This document shows, one piece after another, positions 10,147 to 18,803 of a stretch of DNA of 37,222 nucleotides. The notes below the pieces were generated by a model that made no database searches, had not been told where the DNA came from, and saw only the letters and a list, made by a program, of their open reading frames with translations. Location: assembly GCA_017539865.1 (NCBI GenBank), contig JAFYCE010000096.1:1-37222 (forward strand), read 5' to 3'. The position numbers and the translations under genes are program-made. The DNA comes from Alphaproteobacteria bacterium. Its GTDB lineage: Bacteria; Pseudomonadota; Alphaproteobacteria; CAAGCB01; CAG-977. Position 1 is the stretch's first letter, and each line of letters begins with the position of its first letter.

Positions 10147-10899
10147 TCAGTATCCTTTGTTTTCGACAGGCGCTTTTCCGAAGCCCATTGAAGCCAACAG
10201 ACTGTCGCGCAAACCGCTGGCACCGAAACGGAAAGTTTTCGGCGTAGCCCACTTCGGCCCCATGATCTTGTCGGCCAAGGTCAAATAATCGGCCGCCTGT
10301 TCCGTTGTACGGACGCCGCCGGAAGCCTTGAAACCGACCGGTTTTCCGGATTCACGAATGACTTCCAACATGGCGTTGGCCGCTTCCAAAGTTGCGGAAA
10401 CGGGGGTCTTTCCCGTTGATGTTTTAACAAAGTCCGCGCCGATTTCAATGGACAGTCTGGTCGCATCGGCAATCAGGGAGGCATGTGCCAAAACGCCGCT
10501 TTCAATAATGACTTTCAGGACATGACCTTTGCACGCCTGACGCGTGGCGACCAATAAGGCCTTCGCCGTTTCTTTGTCGCCGTTCATGAAAGCTTTGTAG
10601 GGCAGGACGACATCGATTTCGTCGGCGCCGTCGGCAATCGCCTGTTTCGTTTCGGCTACCGTCGCGTCAATATCCGTTCCGCCATGAGGGAAGTTGACAA
10701 CCGTCGCAACGCGAATACCCGTCCCCTCCAACGCTTTTTTAGCTGTTTTGACAAAGCGGGGCCAAATGCAGACGGCGGCCGTTTTGCCGAATTCGCCGTG
10801 TGCTTTAGCGCACAACGCAATGACTTTTTCTTCCGTGTCGTCGTCGTTCAAGCTGGTCAGATCCAACAGGGACAATGCTTTTTGAGCGATTTCTTTCAT
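10147..10899 (-). CDS. deoC: deoxyribose-phosphate aldolase
   Basis: Class I aldolase that splits deoxyribose 5-phosphate into acetaldehyde and glyceraldehyde 3-phosphate, the last step of deoxynucleoside catabolism. The 250-residue protein shows the Schiff-base lysine in FVKTSTGKTP and the acid/base region DEIDVVLPYKAFMNGD, then the C-terminal KASGGVRT phosphate-binding loop. The reading frame can be extended to a TTG at 10905, but the ATG at 10899 has AAAGGAGA about 7 bases upstream and is clearly the better start. It begins 2 bases after the end of the preceding phosphorylase gene. Confidence 0.96.
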   Translation of the reverse strand: MKEIAQKALSLLDLTSLNDDDTEEKVIALCAKAHGEFGKTAAVCIWPRFVKTAKKALEGTGIRVATVVNFPHGGTDIDATVAETKQAIADGADEIDVVLPYKAFMNGDKETAKALLVATRQACKGHVLKVIIESGVLAHASLIADATRLSIEIGADFVKTSTGKTPVSATLEAANAMLEVIRESGKPVGFKASGGVRTTEQAADYLTLADKIMGPKWATPKTFRFGASGLRDSLLASMGFGKAPVENKGY

Positions 10900-10901
10900 T
10901 A

Positions 10902-11717
10902 TCAAATCTCCTTTACAAAGCGTGTTAAGATACGCTGCAGTTTTTTGCCGGCTTCGTTGGCCTGAGCAATCGTTTCTTCATGAGTCTGTTTTTCGGAAAC
11001 CATTCCCGCGCCATAGTTTGTAATGACGGAAACGCCGACAACTTTCATGCCGCAGTGAACGGCGCACAATGTTTCGGAAACGGTCGACATTCCGACGGCA
11101 TCCGCACCCAAAATACGGAACATTCTGATTTCCGCCGGCGTTTCAAAGTTCGGACCGGACGTCATCAGATAAACACCGGAACGCAGATTGATGCCTTCGC
11201 TTTCCGCCGTCTTTACCAGTTTTTTGCGCAGTTCCTGATCGTACGCGTAAGTCATGTCCGGAAAACGCGGGCCGACTTTGTCGTCGTTCGGGCCGACCAG
11301 CGGGTTGCAGCCCGACAGATTGATATGATCGGAAATGATCATCAGGCTGCCCGGCCCCATGTCGATATTCAAAGAACCGGACGCATTTGTCAGAATCAAT
11401 GTTTCGATACCGAGAGCCCGGTAAGAGCGAATGACCAAAGCCAGAGCGGCGGGAGAATGTCCTTCGTAAAAATGAACCCGTCCCTGCATGCAAAGAACGT
11501 CAACGCCGTTCAGCTTTCCGATAACCAGCTGTCCGGCATGGCCGGATACGGTGGAACGGGGAAAGCCTTCGATTTCTTCATAAGGAATTATGACGGGATT
11601 TTCGATGGCTTCGGCGACACCGCCCAGTCCGCTGCCCAAAATAATTCCGATTTTCGGATTGTAGCCGCCGATTTTCGCTTTGATCTGACGGGCGACCTGA
11701 TCGATATTTTCTTTCAT
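10902..11717 (-). CDS. punA: purine-nucleoside phosphorylase (trimeric PNP family)
   Basis: Splits purine (deoxy)nucleosides such as inosine and guanosine into base and sugar 1-phosphate. The 271-residue protein matches the trimeric PNP/MTAP family rather than hexameric DeoD. Seen are the phosphate loop ILGSGLGG, the segment GRVHFYEGHSP, the Glu-containing base site SGPNFETPAEIRM and GADAVGMSTVSE, and the base-contacting VITNYGAGM. Two ATGs are possible (11723 and 11717); AGAGG lies 6 bases before the inner one and directly abuts the outer one, so I chose 11717. It is the second gene of the nucleoside operon, between cdd and deoC. Confidence 0.94.
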   Translation of the reverse strand: MKENIDQVARQIKAKIGGYNPKIGIILGSGLGGVAEAIENPVIIPYEEIEGFPRSTVSGHAGQLVIGKLNGVDVLCMQGRVHFYEGHSPAALALVIRSYRALGIETLILTNASGSLNIDMGPGSLMIISDHINLSGCNPLVGPNDDKVGPRFPDMTYAYDQELRKKLVKTAESEGINLRSGVYLMTSGPNFETPAEIRMFRILGADAVGMSTVSETLCAVHCGMKVVGVSVITNYGAGMVSEKQTHEETIAQANEAGKKLQRILTRFVKEI

Positions 11718-11744
11718 AACCATCCTCTATTTTTTACAGCCGGT

Positions 11745-12146
11745 TTAACCTTTTAAATTTTCCGGACCGAACGAAACCGGCAAAAGTTCGTCCAGAGTCA
11801 TTGATTTGCGCACGCCGTTTCTGTCACAGATGTGAACAACAGTGCCGGGAATCGAAAATTCCCGAATGCGCTGACGGCAGGAGCCGCATGGAGAAACCAA
11901 CTGTTCGCCGTTTCCCATGACAACTATTTCCTGAATTTTTGTATCTCCGCCCAAAACCATCGCGGAAATAGCCCCTTGTTCCGCGCAAGAACCTGCGGGA
12001 TAGGAGGCGTTTTCCACGTTGCAACCGGCATACAGTTTGCCGCTTTGCGCTTTAATGACGGCGCCGACGGAGAATCCGGAATAAGGCGCGTAAGCCTTGT
12101 CCATCGCGTCGCGCGCCATTTGTAGCATTTCTTCAAGTGTATTCAT
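11745..12146 (-). CDS. cdd: cytidine deaminase
   Basis: Converts cytidine and deoxycytidine to uridine and deoxyuridine, feeding the phosphorylases downstream. The 133-residue protein has the zinc site of the homotetrameric class: the first cysteine and catalytic glutamate in GSCAEQGAI, and PCGSCRQ for the other two cysteine ligands, plus the substrate segment NVENASYP. The open frame extends to 12290, but the first 48 residues would cover the promoter region and do not resemble the family. GAAGGG lies shortly before the ATG at 12146, which fixes the start. It is the first gene of the nucleoside operon. Confidence 0.96.
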   Translation of the reverse strand: MNTLEEMLQMARDAMDKAYAPYSGFSVGAVIKAQSGKLYAGCNVENASYPAGSCAEQGAISAMVLGGDTKIQEIVVMGNGEQLVSPCGSCRQRIREFSIPGTVVHICDRNGVRKSMTLDELLPVSFGPENLKG

Positions 12147-12172
12147 CGTACCCTTCATAATCTGTTCTATGC

Positions 12173-12202
12173 ACTCTAAGATACAGCTTAAACCTTCGTC
12201 AA
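12173..12202 (-). promoter_or_regulatory. candidate promoter of the cdd-punA-deoC-deoA-deoB operon
   Basis: On the minus strand, TTGACG (12197-12202) is followed after 18 bases by TAGAGT (12173-12178). The predicted start lies about 20 bases before the cdd ATG. The -35 box is good and the -10 box fair. I cannot identify an operator. Confidence 0.5.
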
Positions 12203-12267
12203 GCCATAAAAATTTTTCCCTGTTCTCCGATAACCGTACGGAAACTTTTGAATTTATAAAAAAGGGG

Positions 12268-12296
12268 TTGGTTTTCTTTCGTCCGTACAATATAAC
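12268..12296 (+). promoter_or_regulatory. candidate promoter of upp
   Basis: TTGGTT (12268-12273), a spacer of exactly 17 bases and TATAAC (12291-12296) form a sigma70-like promoter. Its start would lie about 30 bases before the upp ATG. It diverges from the cdd promoter, so salvage and catabolic genes share about 185 bases of regulatory DNA. Confidence 0.6.
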
Positions 12297-12331
12297 ATTA
12301 TGAAGTATAAATCTGAAAAAAGGGGGCTTTC

Positions 12332-12988
12332 ATGACAAACAATTCCGGATTTCCTTCCCTGCATGTTTTGAATCATCCGTTGATTCAGCATAAATTGACG
12401 CTGATGCGGGATGTTACGACGTCGACTCGGACGTTTCGGGAACTTTTAAAGGAAATCGCTTTGCTGATGGGGTATGAAGTCACGCGGGATTTGCCGTTGA
12501 CGTTTGAAGAAATAGAAACTCCTCTGTGCAAAATGAAGGCCCCTGTCATCGCCGGAAAAAAACTGGCCATTGTTCCGATTTTAAGAGCGGGAATCGGCAT
12601 GGCGGACGGGTTGCTGCAGTTGGTTCCTTCCGCTCGTGTCGGTCATATCGGGCTGTATCGCGATCCGAAAACGTTAAAGCCCGTCGAATATTTGGTCAAA
12701 CTGCCTCCGGTGGACGACCGGTTGTTTATTTTGGTCGATCCGATGCTGGCAACGGGAAATTCGGCGGCGGCTGCCGTCGATACGCTGAAGAAAAACGGCG
12801 TTCCGGAAAATAAAATAATCTTTTTGGCTTTGGTGGCTGCGCCGGAAGGTGTGCGAGTCTTTACGGGATTGCATCCGGATGTGCCGGTCTATGTCGCGTC
12901 GTTGGATGAAAAATTGAACGATCACGGTTATATCCTTCCCGGACTTGGCGATGCGGGGGACAGATTGTTCGGCACAAAAACAAGATAG
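12332..12988 (+). CDS. upp: uracil phosphoribosyltransferase
   Basis: Joins uracil and PRPP to form UMP, salvaging the base released by the phosphorylases encoded on the other strand. The 218-residue protein is of usual length. It has the PRPP-binding loop [17 protein letters not shown] near residue 134, an upstream [14 protein letters not shown] segment, and the uracil-site C-terminus [21 protein letters not shown]-containing ribosome-binding site precedes the ATG. The gene is followed after 18 bases by the large AsmA-family gene, possibly in one transcript. Confidence 0.96.
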   Translation: MTNNSGFPSLHVLNHPLIQHKLTLMRDVTTSTRTFRELLKEIALLMGYEVTRDLPLTFEEIETPLCKMKAPVIAGKKLAIVPILRAGIGMADGLLQLVPSARVGHIGLYRDPKTLKPVEYLVKLPPVDDRLFILVDPMLATGNSAAAAVDTLKKNGVPENKIIFLALVAAPEGVRVFTGLHPDVPVYVASLDEKLNDHGYILPGLGDAGDRLFGTKTR

Positions 12989-13006
12989 CAGGAACGGGGT
13001 TGTTTC

Positions 13007-16000
13007 GTGAAAAAACTTATTGTCATTCTCGGCTTTTTGATTGCAGCGGCGGGAGCCGGCATTTATTTTCTGCTGCCGACCAATATCAACTGGGAAAAGT
13101 ATGTTCAGGAAATATCGGCGCAGGTACAAGTCAGAACGGGGCTTTCTTTGGCGATACAAGGGACGCCCTCTTTTTCAATGAAACCGACCCCGATTTTAAA
13201 GCTGGGGCAGATCCGTTTGGGAAACGTCAAAGACGGAGCGTATCCGCAAATGATGACGGCATCCCGCGCCGAATTTTTGTTTGATACGGCTTCTCTGTTT
13301 CGCAGAAAAATCAAGATAAAAAAGATTACATTGTACTCTCCGCAGTTTTATTTTGAAACCGAGGCGAGTGGAAAATGGAATTGGCAGATTGCTTTTTTTG
13401 ATAAAGCCGGAATGAACGGAACCATCGGATTTGACAGTTTGATGTTGTCGGACGGCTCGGCCGAAATCAAAGCGGACAAATATGCGCCGGTTCAAAAATG
13501 GAGCCGGTTGAATGCGGAACTGTTCGCCGACAGTATTCAAGGACCTTTTTTCTTTGAAGGTAATTTCGGTGCGGCGTCGTCGAATTTCAACTTTTCTTTG
13601 AAAGTCGAGCAATATTTGAACGGCCAGTCGCCCGATTTTTCGCTGCGATTGATCAACGCGCCTGCCGAAGCGTCGTTCGTTTTGACGGGAAAATACGGTT
13701 TGTCCGAAGCGGACAGGGGAATTTTGACGGGACAGATGTCTTTCGACGTTCGCAAGCCGGATCGGTTTTTCGCATTGCTTTATCCTCAGGAAAAATTACC
13801 TCAGGCAGTTTTTCAGCCTGTTGTCGGCAATATGAAAATCAATAAATCGGCTCAAACCAGAACAACCGATCTGACGGATATTTTGTTTCAATACGGAACG
13901 TCTTCGGCGACGGGGAATTTGTCGATTCGTTCTCTGTCGCCGCAGGAAGCCTCTTCTCTTCAGGCGCAAAAAGAGGCATTGGCCGATGATGATGAAATAA
14001 TACTGCGCGATCCGGCCAATCCGTCTGAAGAAATCCGTTTGGATGGTGCGCCGGTTTCCCAGACGACGCTGGCGCAGAATCTGTTGCCTAAAGTCGTTAC
14101 GGGATCTTTCGTTTTTTCCAAGTTGGATGCCGATCCTTTCTTTGACAATATGTCGGCATTGGTCGATTTTCTGGCAAAACGGAAGATTTTTGTAAAAACG
14201 CAGGATTCATATGCTTTAAAAGTGATGTTTGATGTCGTCAATTATAAAAAGGACGCCATTCATCAGTTGGGCGGTCATGTCAAATCCGTTTCGGACGGTC
14301 TGGCTTTTGAAGGGATTTCCGCTACGTTGCCCAGCAATGCGTATGTTTCGGGAAATGCTGCTTTGAATTTGACTAAAAAACCGTTGCTGACCGGAAAGAT
14401 GAATATTGAAACCGATAATATCAATTCTCTTTTAGGCTGGTTGCAGATTCCCGTTCCGGAGGAAGTTCCTCAAAGTTTGCTGCATCCGTTTAAAGCGGAA
14501 ACCGAATTTAAGTTGGCCGAGAGCGGTCTTGTATTGAAACAGTTGAAAGGGAATTTGGATAAAATCGACTTTTCGGGAGATTTTGCTTTTCGTAACGGAA
14601 AGCGGAAGGCGGTCAGCTTTTCGGGGATTTTTTCGGAACTGGATTTTTCCCAATATTTTCCGGTCATCAGTAAGAATTTCATTCAGGAAAGAGAAGGCTT
14701 CGCCCGTCAATCGTCCGTCGAAAAAGTGAAGACGCTTTTCCGGAAGCTGGCTTTTTTTAATGATTTTGATTTAAATATCAAAATTAAATCGGATTCTCTG
14801 TCTTGGGCGGATATCAATGCCAAAAATATCAATGCGGATTTCTCGGTCGTTCGCGGTCAAATGAAAATCGATCGGTTGTCGGCGGATAAGTTGTTTGCTT
14901 CGTCCGTTTTCATTCAAGGAGAAACGGACGGTTTCGGAACGGAACCCAAATTTAATGATTTTAAGATTAATATTGACGCGCAGCAACTGTCGACGTTGGT
15001 TCAGTCCGTCGGCGTCGTGCTGCCGCGAAATATTGCTCCGCAGGATAAAATGAAGCTTTCGGCACGATTGACCGGAACATTGCAAGCTATGAGTTTCGAC
15101 GGGAGTGTCGATTTCGGTTCGTCGCGTTTTAGCGGACAGGGTGATTTCAAAGAAGCGGGCAACGACCTTTTCGATTGGAATGCGGAATTCGATATCTATC
15201 ATGAAAATTTCAGGAATTTCGTTCGGCTGTTTTCCGATGCCTATCGCCCCGTTTTAGCCAATCCGGGAGCTTTGAATTTTAAAGGACGGGTGCTTAAAAA
15301 TAAGGATTTTTTCCAATTGTCCGATATGCGTGTCCAGATCGGGGATAATGAAACGACCGGATCCGTTAAAGTGCGGTATCAAGGGGAAAAGCCCGTTATC
15401 AGCGCCGAAATAACGGGCGGCAATCTGGCTCCGTTAGGGATGTTGCCTCGGGTTAATTTCGCGGATTCGATTTCTGTCGACGCGGAAAAGAAAATCCCCG
15501 AAAATTTCTGGGAAAACGACGGGGTCTTGACTCGTTTTGCCGACGGATTGTCATTTTCCCAGAAGACCTTTGATTTTTCGTTTTTGGGAAAATATGAAGC
15601 GTCCATCGCTTTAAAAGCTAAAAACCTGTTTTTGAATTCGTTTGTTCTGTCGAATTTTGACGGTATTGTCAAATTGTTTGAAGACAAGGTCGTCTTGGAT
15701 TTGCGCCGGTCTTTATGGAACGGTTCGAATCTGGGCGGAATCATCAATTTAATGCCGGTTTCCGGAGTTTTGACGGTACGAGGCGCCGTGCGGCTTTCAA
15801 ACGTTGATATTCCGGCCGGATTATTTGATTCCGGTACGTTGAATCTCAGCGGTATCGAAAATATGATTGTTAACCTCAACGTCAACGGAAGCGGGCAATC
15901 GGCGGACGCTTTAGTGTCGTCTTTGACCGGAACGGGAACGTTGAGTTTTGAAAAAGCGGATCTGGACGGGATTGATATGTCCAAGCTGACGCAGATGTTG

Positions 16001-17299
16001 TCGACGGAACAGTCTTTGGAGAAAGAAAGCATTCAAAAAGAAGCTTTGACCGGTCGGACGGTCTTAAGTAAATTTTCCGGAACTGTCGGTTTGAAAGAAG
16101 GCGTTTTCGATATTAAGCCGGCCTCTTTTCTTTATAACGGCGCTAAAAACGCGTCGCCGTTTTTCAGTTACAATTATTTGACCCGCACATTATTTGCAGG
16201 TGTTTCTTTTCCGATCGATATCCAATCCGTTCCGGCCGTTTCTTTGACTGTAAACAAAAAGGCCGAACAACCTGCCGTTTTGGCTCAAAATATCGGCGAT
16301 GTCGTTTCAAAACGTGTCATGTTGGATAAAGAACGGAAAGAGCAGGTCGTTTTGGCTCAAAAACAATTGGAGCGGGAAAAGGAGGAAAAAGAGGAAAAGG
16401 AACGCCTTAAAAAATTGGAACGTCTGAACGGTCTGGAAAAACAGGTGACAATGGCTTTGACGGAACTGGTGAAAAAAAGGAAAAACGTTGAAAAGAACAG
16501 TTCGAAAATTTATCAGCTTCATAAATATCGGATGATTCTGATTAGAGCGAATGATGCTTTGTCTTCATTGAATGAGGAAATACGGGAAACCGGTAAAAAT
16601 ATCCAAAAGAAAACGAATGTTTCCGAGGCCGATATCGCCGCTCTTGAACAAAAACTCAAGGAAAACTATCTTGATAAGAGAAAAGATATCGACGAGGCGT
16701 ACAATACAATTCTGATCGTCGGAACAAAAGAGAGGATTTTTGATATTTTAAAACAGGCTGAAGAGAAATTGCGTCTTGAAAATAAAGATCGGGCAATATA
16801 TTCCGGCTTGTCGGGCGGCGATGAAAATATAAATCAAATCAAAGCCGAGTTGAAAAAGCTTCAGAATATCGAAAAAGAAATAAAAGCGGAGGGGATAAGT
16901 TATGACGATTTAATGGAATTTCTTGGGAAAGCCGAGGCGGGATTTGAAAAAATCAACGCTTTCAGACAAAAAACGTTGGCTGAAGTGGAGCGGGAAAAGA
17001 AAAAAATAGCCGCTGAAGAAAATGCTAAAAGGGAAGCGGAAGAGCAAAAGAAAATAGAAAAAGAAAAAGCCAAAAAAGCTGCGGAAGAAGCTGCTATGGC
17101 TGAAAAAGCAAGATTGGAAGCTGAAGAAAAGAAACAGAAAAGGGCAATCATTCGTAAAGACGGTATTCGGACGGAAACAATATCTTCTTCTGTAAAAGAA
17201 AAAAGTACATCGGCGACATTAAAACCGGAACAGGAAAAAGCGGATGAAAATCAGAAGGAAACAAAAAAGAACAATCCGATTGTTATTCGCCGCCGTTAA
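13007..17299 (+). CDS. large AsmA-family protein with C-terminal coiled coil
   Basis: A 1430-residue protein with a single N-terminal membrane anchor (residues 3-24) followed by an AsmA-type N-terminal region, including GTPSFSMKPTPILKLGQIRLGN, where relatives carry a similar pattern. A long beta-rich periplasmic body runs to about residue 1090. From about residue 1105 to the end the sequence changes to Lys/Glu/Ala-rich heptad-like sequence, a predicted coiled coil of nearly 300 residues, ending in a basic tail. AsmA proteins are proposed lipid-transfer or envelope-assembly factors; the long coiled-coil tail is not a standard part of the family as I know it. It starts at GTG 13007 with GGAACGGGG upstream. 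It sits between upp and a lipoprotein gene. Confidence 0.85.
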   Translation: MKKLIVILGFLIAAAGAGIYFLLPTNINWEKYVQEISAQVQVRTGLSLAIQGTPSFSMKPTPILKLGQIRLGNVKDGAYPQMMTASRAEFLFDTASLFRRKIKIKKITLYSPQFYFETEASGKWNWQIAFFDKAGMNGTIGFDSLMLSDGSAEIKADKYAPVQKWSRLNAELFADSIQGPFFFEGNFGAASSNFNFSLKVEQYLNGQSPDFSLRLINAPAEASFVLTGKYGLSEADRGILTGQMSFDVRKPDRFFALLYPQEKLPQAVFQPVVGNMKINKSAQTRTTDLTDILFQYGTSSATGNLSIRSLSPQEASSLQAQKEALADDDEIILRDPANPSEEIRLDGAPVSQTTLAQNLLPKVVTGSFVFSKLDADPFFDNMSALVDFLAKRKIFVKTQDSYALKVMFDVVNYKKDAIHQLGGHVKSVSDGLAFEGISATLPSNAYVSGNAALNLTKKPLLTGKMNIETDNINSLLGWLQIPVPEEVPQSLLHPFKAETEFKLAESGLVLKQLKGNLDKIDFSGDFAFRNGKRKAVSFSGIFSELDFSQYFPVISKNFIQEREGFARQSSVEKVKTLFRKLAFFNDFDLNIKIKSDSLSWADINAKNINADFSVVRGQMKIDRLSADKLFASSVFIQGETDGFGTEPKFNDFKINIDAQQLSTLVQSVGVVLPRNIAPQDKMKLSARLTGTLQAMSFDGSVDFGSSRFSGQGDFKEAGNDLFDWNAEFDIYHENFRNFVRLFSDAYRPVLANPGALNFKGRVLKNKDFFQLSDMRVQIGDNETTGSVKVRYQGEKPVISAEITGGNLAPLGMLPRVNFADSISVDAEKKIPENFWENDGVLTRFADGLSFSQKTFDFSFLGKYEASIALKAKNLFLNSFVLSNFDGIVKLFEDKVVLDLRRSLWNGSNLGGIINLMPVSGVLTVRGAVRLSNVDIPAGLFDSGTLNLSGIENMIVNLNVNGSGQSADALVSSLTGTGTLSFEKADLDGIDMSKLTQMLSTEQSLEKESIQKEALTGRTVLSKFSGTVGLKEGVFDIKPASFLYNGAKNASPFFSYNYLTRTLFAGVSFPIDIQSVPAVSLTVNKKAEQPAVLAQNIGDVVSKRVMLDKERKEQVVLAQKQLEREKEEKEEKERLKKLERLNGLEKQVTMALTELVKKRKNVEKNSSKIYQLHKYRMILIRANDALSSLNEEIRETGKNIQKKTNVSEADIAALEQKLKENYLDKRKDIDEAYNTILIVGTKERIFDILKQAEEKLRLENKDRAIYSGLSGGDENINQIKAELKKLQNIEKEIKAEGISYDDLMEFLGKAEAGFEKINAFRQKTLAEVEREKKKIAAEENAKREAEEQKKIEKEKAKKAAEEAAMAEKARLEAEEKKQKRAIIRKDGIRTETISSSVKEKSTSATLKPEQEKADENQKETKKNNPIVIRRR

Positions 17300-17325
17300 A
17301 ACAAAAGATTTAAAAGGGAAAATCG

Positions 17326-17868
17326 ATGAATAAAAAGAGTAGCGTGACTTTTTTATTTTTTCTGGCCGGTTTGATAGCGGGATGTGCCGCTAAAACGGAA
17401 GAAGCTCCGCAGATTTCTACGGCTGTTGCAGCCGAAAGAGTTCAGACGGAAAAAGAGTCTGAAACTGTAAATCTGGATTTTAAGCATGCCATTCAAACAG
17501 CAGTCAGAAATATGCTCCAATCCGGTGCTTTGGATAATCTGGCGGGCGAACGTTATACCGTTTCCGTTTCATATATTGCTGATACGACTAAAAAAGGCTT
17601 TAATATGGAAGATATAAAAAAGTACTTACGTTCCGATTTATCTTCCAGTCGGAAAGTACGTGTCATCTCTGCTAAAAACGGTTTGCCTCAGATTAACGTT
17701 TCCTGCAGAATCGCTCAGCGTACGGCGTATGTCCGCGGCGGCAAAAAAAGACAGGAGTATTACTTGCATCTGGTTTTAACAGAAGCTAAAAGCGGTATGA
17801 AATTATGGGAAAATACGACGCCTGTCGTTAAGAAAAAAATTAAAAATAATATTCCCAGTAAATCGTAA
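17326..17868 (+). CDS. LpoB-like outer-membrane lipoprotein
   Basis: A 180-residue lipoprotein: a hydrophobic signal ends in LIAGC, giving a lipidated Cys20. The mature part resembles the LpoB/YcfM fold in its order of elements: an amphipathic helix (FKHAIQTAVRNMLQSGAL), a segment where a name-like list of parameters is built up, and a final strand pair with LHLVLTEAKSGMKLWENT, similar to the conserved end of LpoB relatives. LpoB activates PBP1b; that role is not shown here. AAAAGGGA precedes the ATG. It follows the AsmA-family gene by 26 bases and overlaps the convergent pilin gene by 29 bases. Confidence 0.62.
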   Translation: MNKKSSVTFLFFLAGLIAGCAAKTEEAPQISTAVAAERVQTEKESETVNLDFKHAIQTAVRNMLQSGALDNLAGERYTVSVSYIADTTKKGFNMEDIKKYLRSDLSSSRKVRVISAKNGLPQINVSCRIAQRTAYVRGGKKRQEYYLHLVLTEAKSGMKLWENTTPVVKKKIKNNIPSKS

Positions 17869-18439
17869 CGGCACTTTTACCGTTGGCCGGAGTACATTCC
17901 GTCGCGGCAGCTTGCGTTTCCGCCGGCAGGGGATGTTGTGTCCCTGATAAATTGTTCGACCAGCGGAACGCTTTGGAAGAATCGCTGGTGGATAGTTCCG
18001 CCAATCCGGAAGATGCATCGCTTCCCCAGTCCGAAGTCAGAAGATCAACACATGTCTGAAAATCGACATCATATAAATACAGTCTGAATGTGTCGGAAAA
18101 AGTGGAAGTATATTGATTGTCGCCCGTTCCGGAAAGTTTAATCTGCATATTATAACCTAACGAACTGCCGCTGTATTTTTTTCCGCCGGATGTGAAAGAA
18201 TTATTGAAAACTCCTATTTTTTCCAATTTATCGGCGGAAACATCCGACGGGCGGAAAGATGCAAACTGTTCCCGCATACTTTTAATGACTCTTTTAATTT
18301 CATCATATCCGTTGGCCAGACGAAAACGCCCCTGAACGTTTGAAATACCCGCGTATATTCCTATCGTGGCCATGCCTAAAATAGCCATTACGCCCATGAC
18401 TTCTATCATGGAACTGCCTTTTTGATTCGTTTTCTTCAT
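17840..18439 (-). CDS. type IVb-like prepilin
   Basis: A 199-residue prepilin. The short basic leader ends at Gly8, followed by SSMIEVMGVMAILGMATIG, with glutamate at position +5 of the mature protein and an uninterrupted hydrophobic helix, as prepilin peptidase requires. The C-terminal part holds CVDLLTSDWGS and a second cysteine near the end (ATECTP), resembling the disulfide-bounded D-region of type IVb pilins such as TcpA and PilS. It would form a pilus or pseudopilus subunit. No assembly ATPase, platform protein or peptidase gene is in the window, so it depends on genes elsewhere. It follows a small gene by 15 bases and overlaps the LpoB-like gene at its 3' end. Confidence 0.8.
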   Translation of the reverse strand: MKKTNQKGSSMIEVMGVMAILGMATIGIYAGISNVQGRFRLANGYDEIKRVIKSMREQFASFRPSDVSADKLEKIGVFNNSFTSGGKKYSGSSLGYNMQIKLSGTGDNQYTSTFSDTFRLYLYDVDFQTCVDLLTSDWGSDASSGLAELSTSDSSKAFRWSNNLSGTQHPLPAETQAAATECTPANGKSAVTIYWEYYF

Positions 18440-18454
18440 ATTCCGCTTCCGTTT

Positions 18455-18694
18455 TTATACAAGAATATTCACATAAGAGCCGCGAGGGGCGTCAAGGAAG
18501 TATTTTTTGCCGTCAACTTCGACAAATGCACCGTTTTGCGGTATGGGGACCTCGCGCCGGAAAGCTTGAGACTGAAAATTCGAAACCGTCGTGTCGGCCG
18601 CCGAATCGCTTTTAGGCAACAATTGACGTGAAGCCGTTGATATCCGGTCTGTACTAAGGCTCGTGTTCGTTAATGAAGAGGATATGTTTTTCAT
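18455..18694 (-). CDS. small protein of unknown function
   Basis: A 79-residue protein that I do not recognise. It is Ser/Thr-rich in the first half, without signal peptide or membrane segment, and ends in a more ordered stretch (FVEVDGKKYFLDAPRGSYVN). The frame extends to an ATG at 18727 with no ribosome-binding site; the ATG at 18694 has GAGGAC upstream at slightly long spacing, so I favour it. It ends 15 bases before the prepilin gene in the same direction and diverges from chpT. The closeness to the prepilin suggests cotranscription, not a shared function. Confidence 0.55.
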   Translation of the reverse strand: MKNISSSLTNTSLSTDRISTASRQLLPKSDSAADTTVSNFQSQAFRREVPIPQNGAFVEVDGKKYFLDAPRGSYVNILV

Positions 18695-18803
18695 TTGAAT
18701 GTTGTCCTCTGCCAGTATCGTAAACATTGTTTAACTTAATTAGTATACAAAAAATAAAGGGGAAAGTCGATACCATACTTTGATGCAAAGAAAGGAACAT
18801 TTC

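Noticed and set aside
10980-11756. 258-codon plus-strand frame opposite punA
   Set aside because: It is antisense to a well-supported phosphorylase, and its sequence has no recognisable motif. The same holds for the plus-strand frames 1881-2429, 8254-8817, 28512-29129 and the minus-strand frames 12674-13159 and 15379-16032.
18728-18803. Possible CtrA box (TTAA-N7-TTAA) upstream of chpT
   Set aside because: The sequence has two TTAA words, but only one base apart, not the 7-base spacing of a CtrA site.
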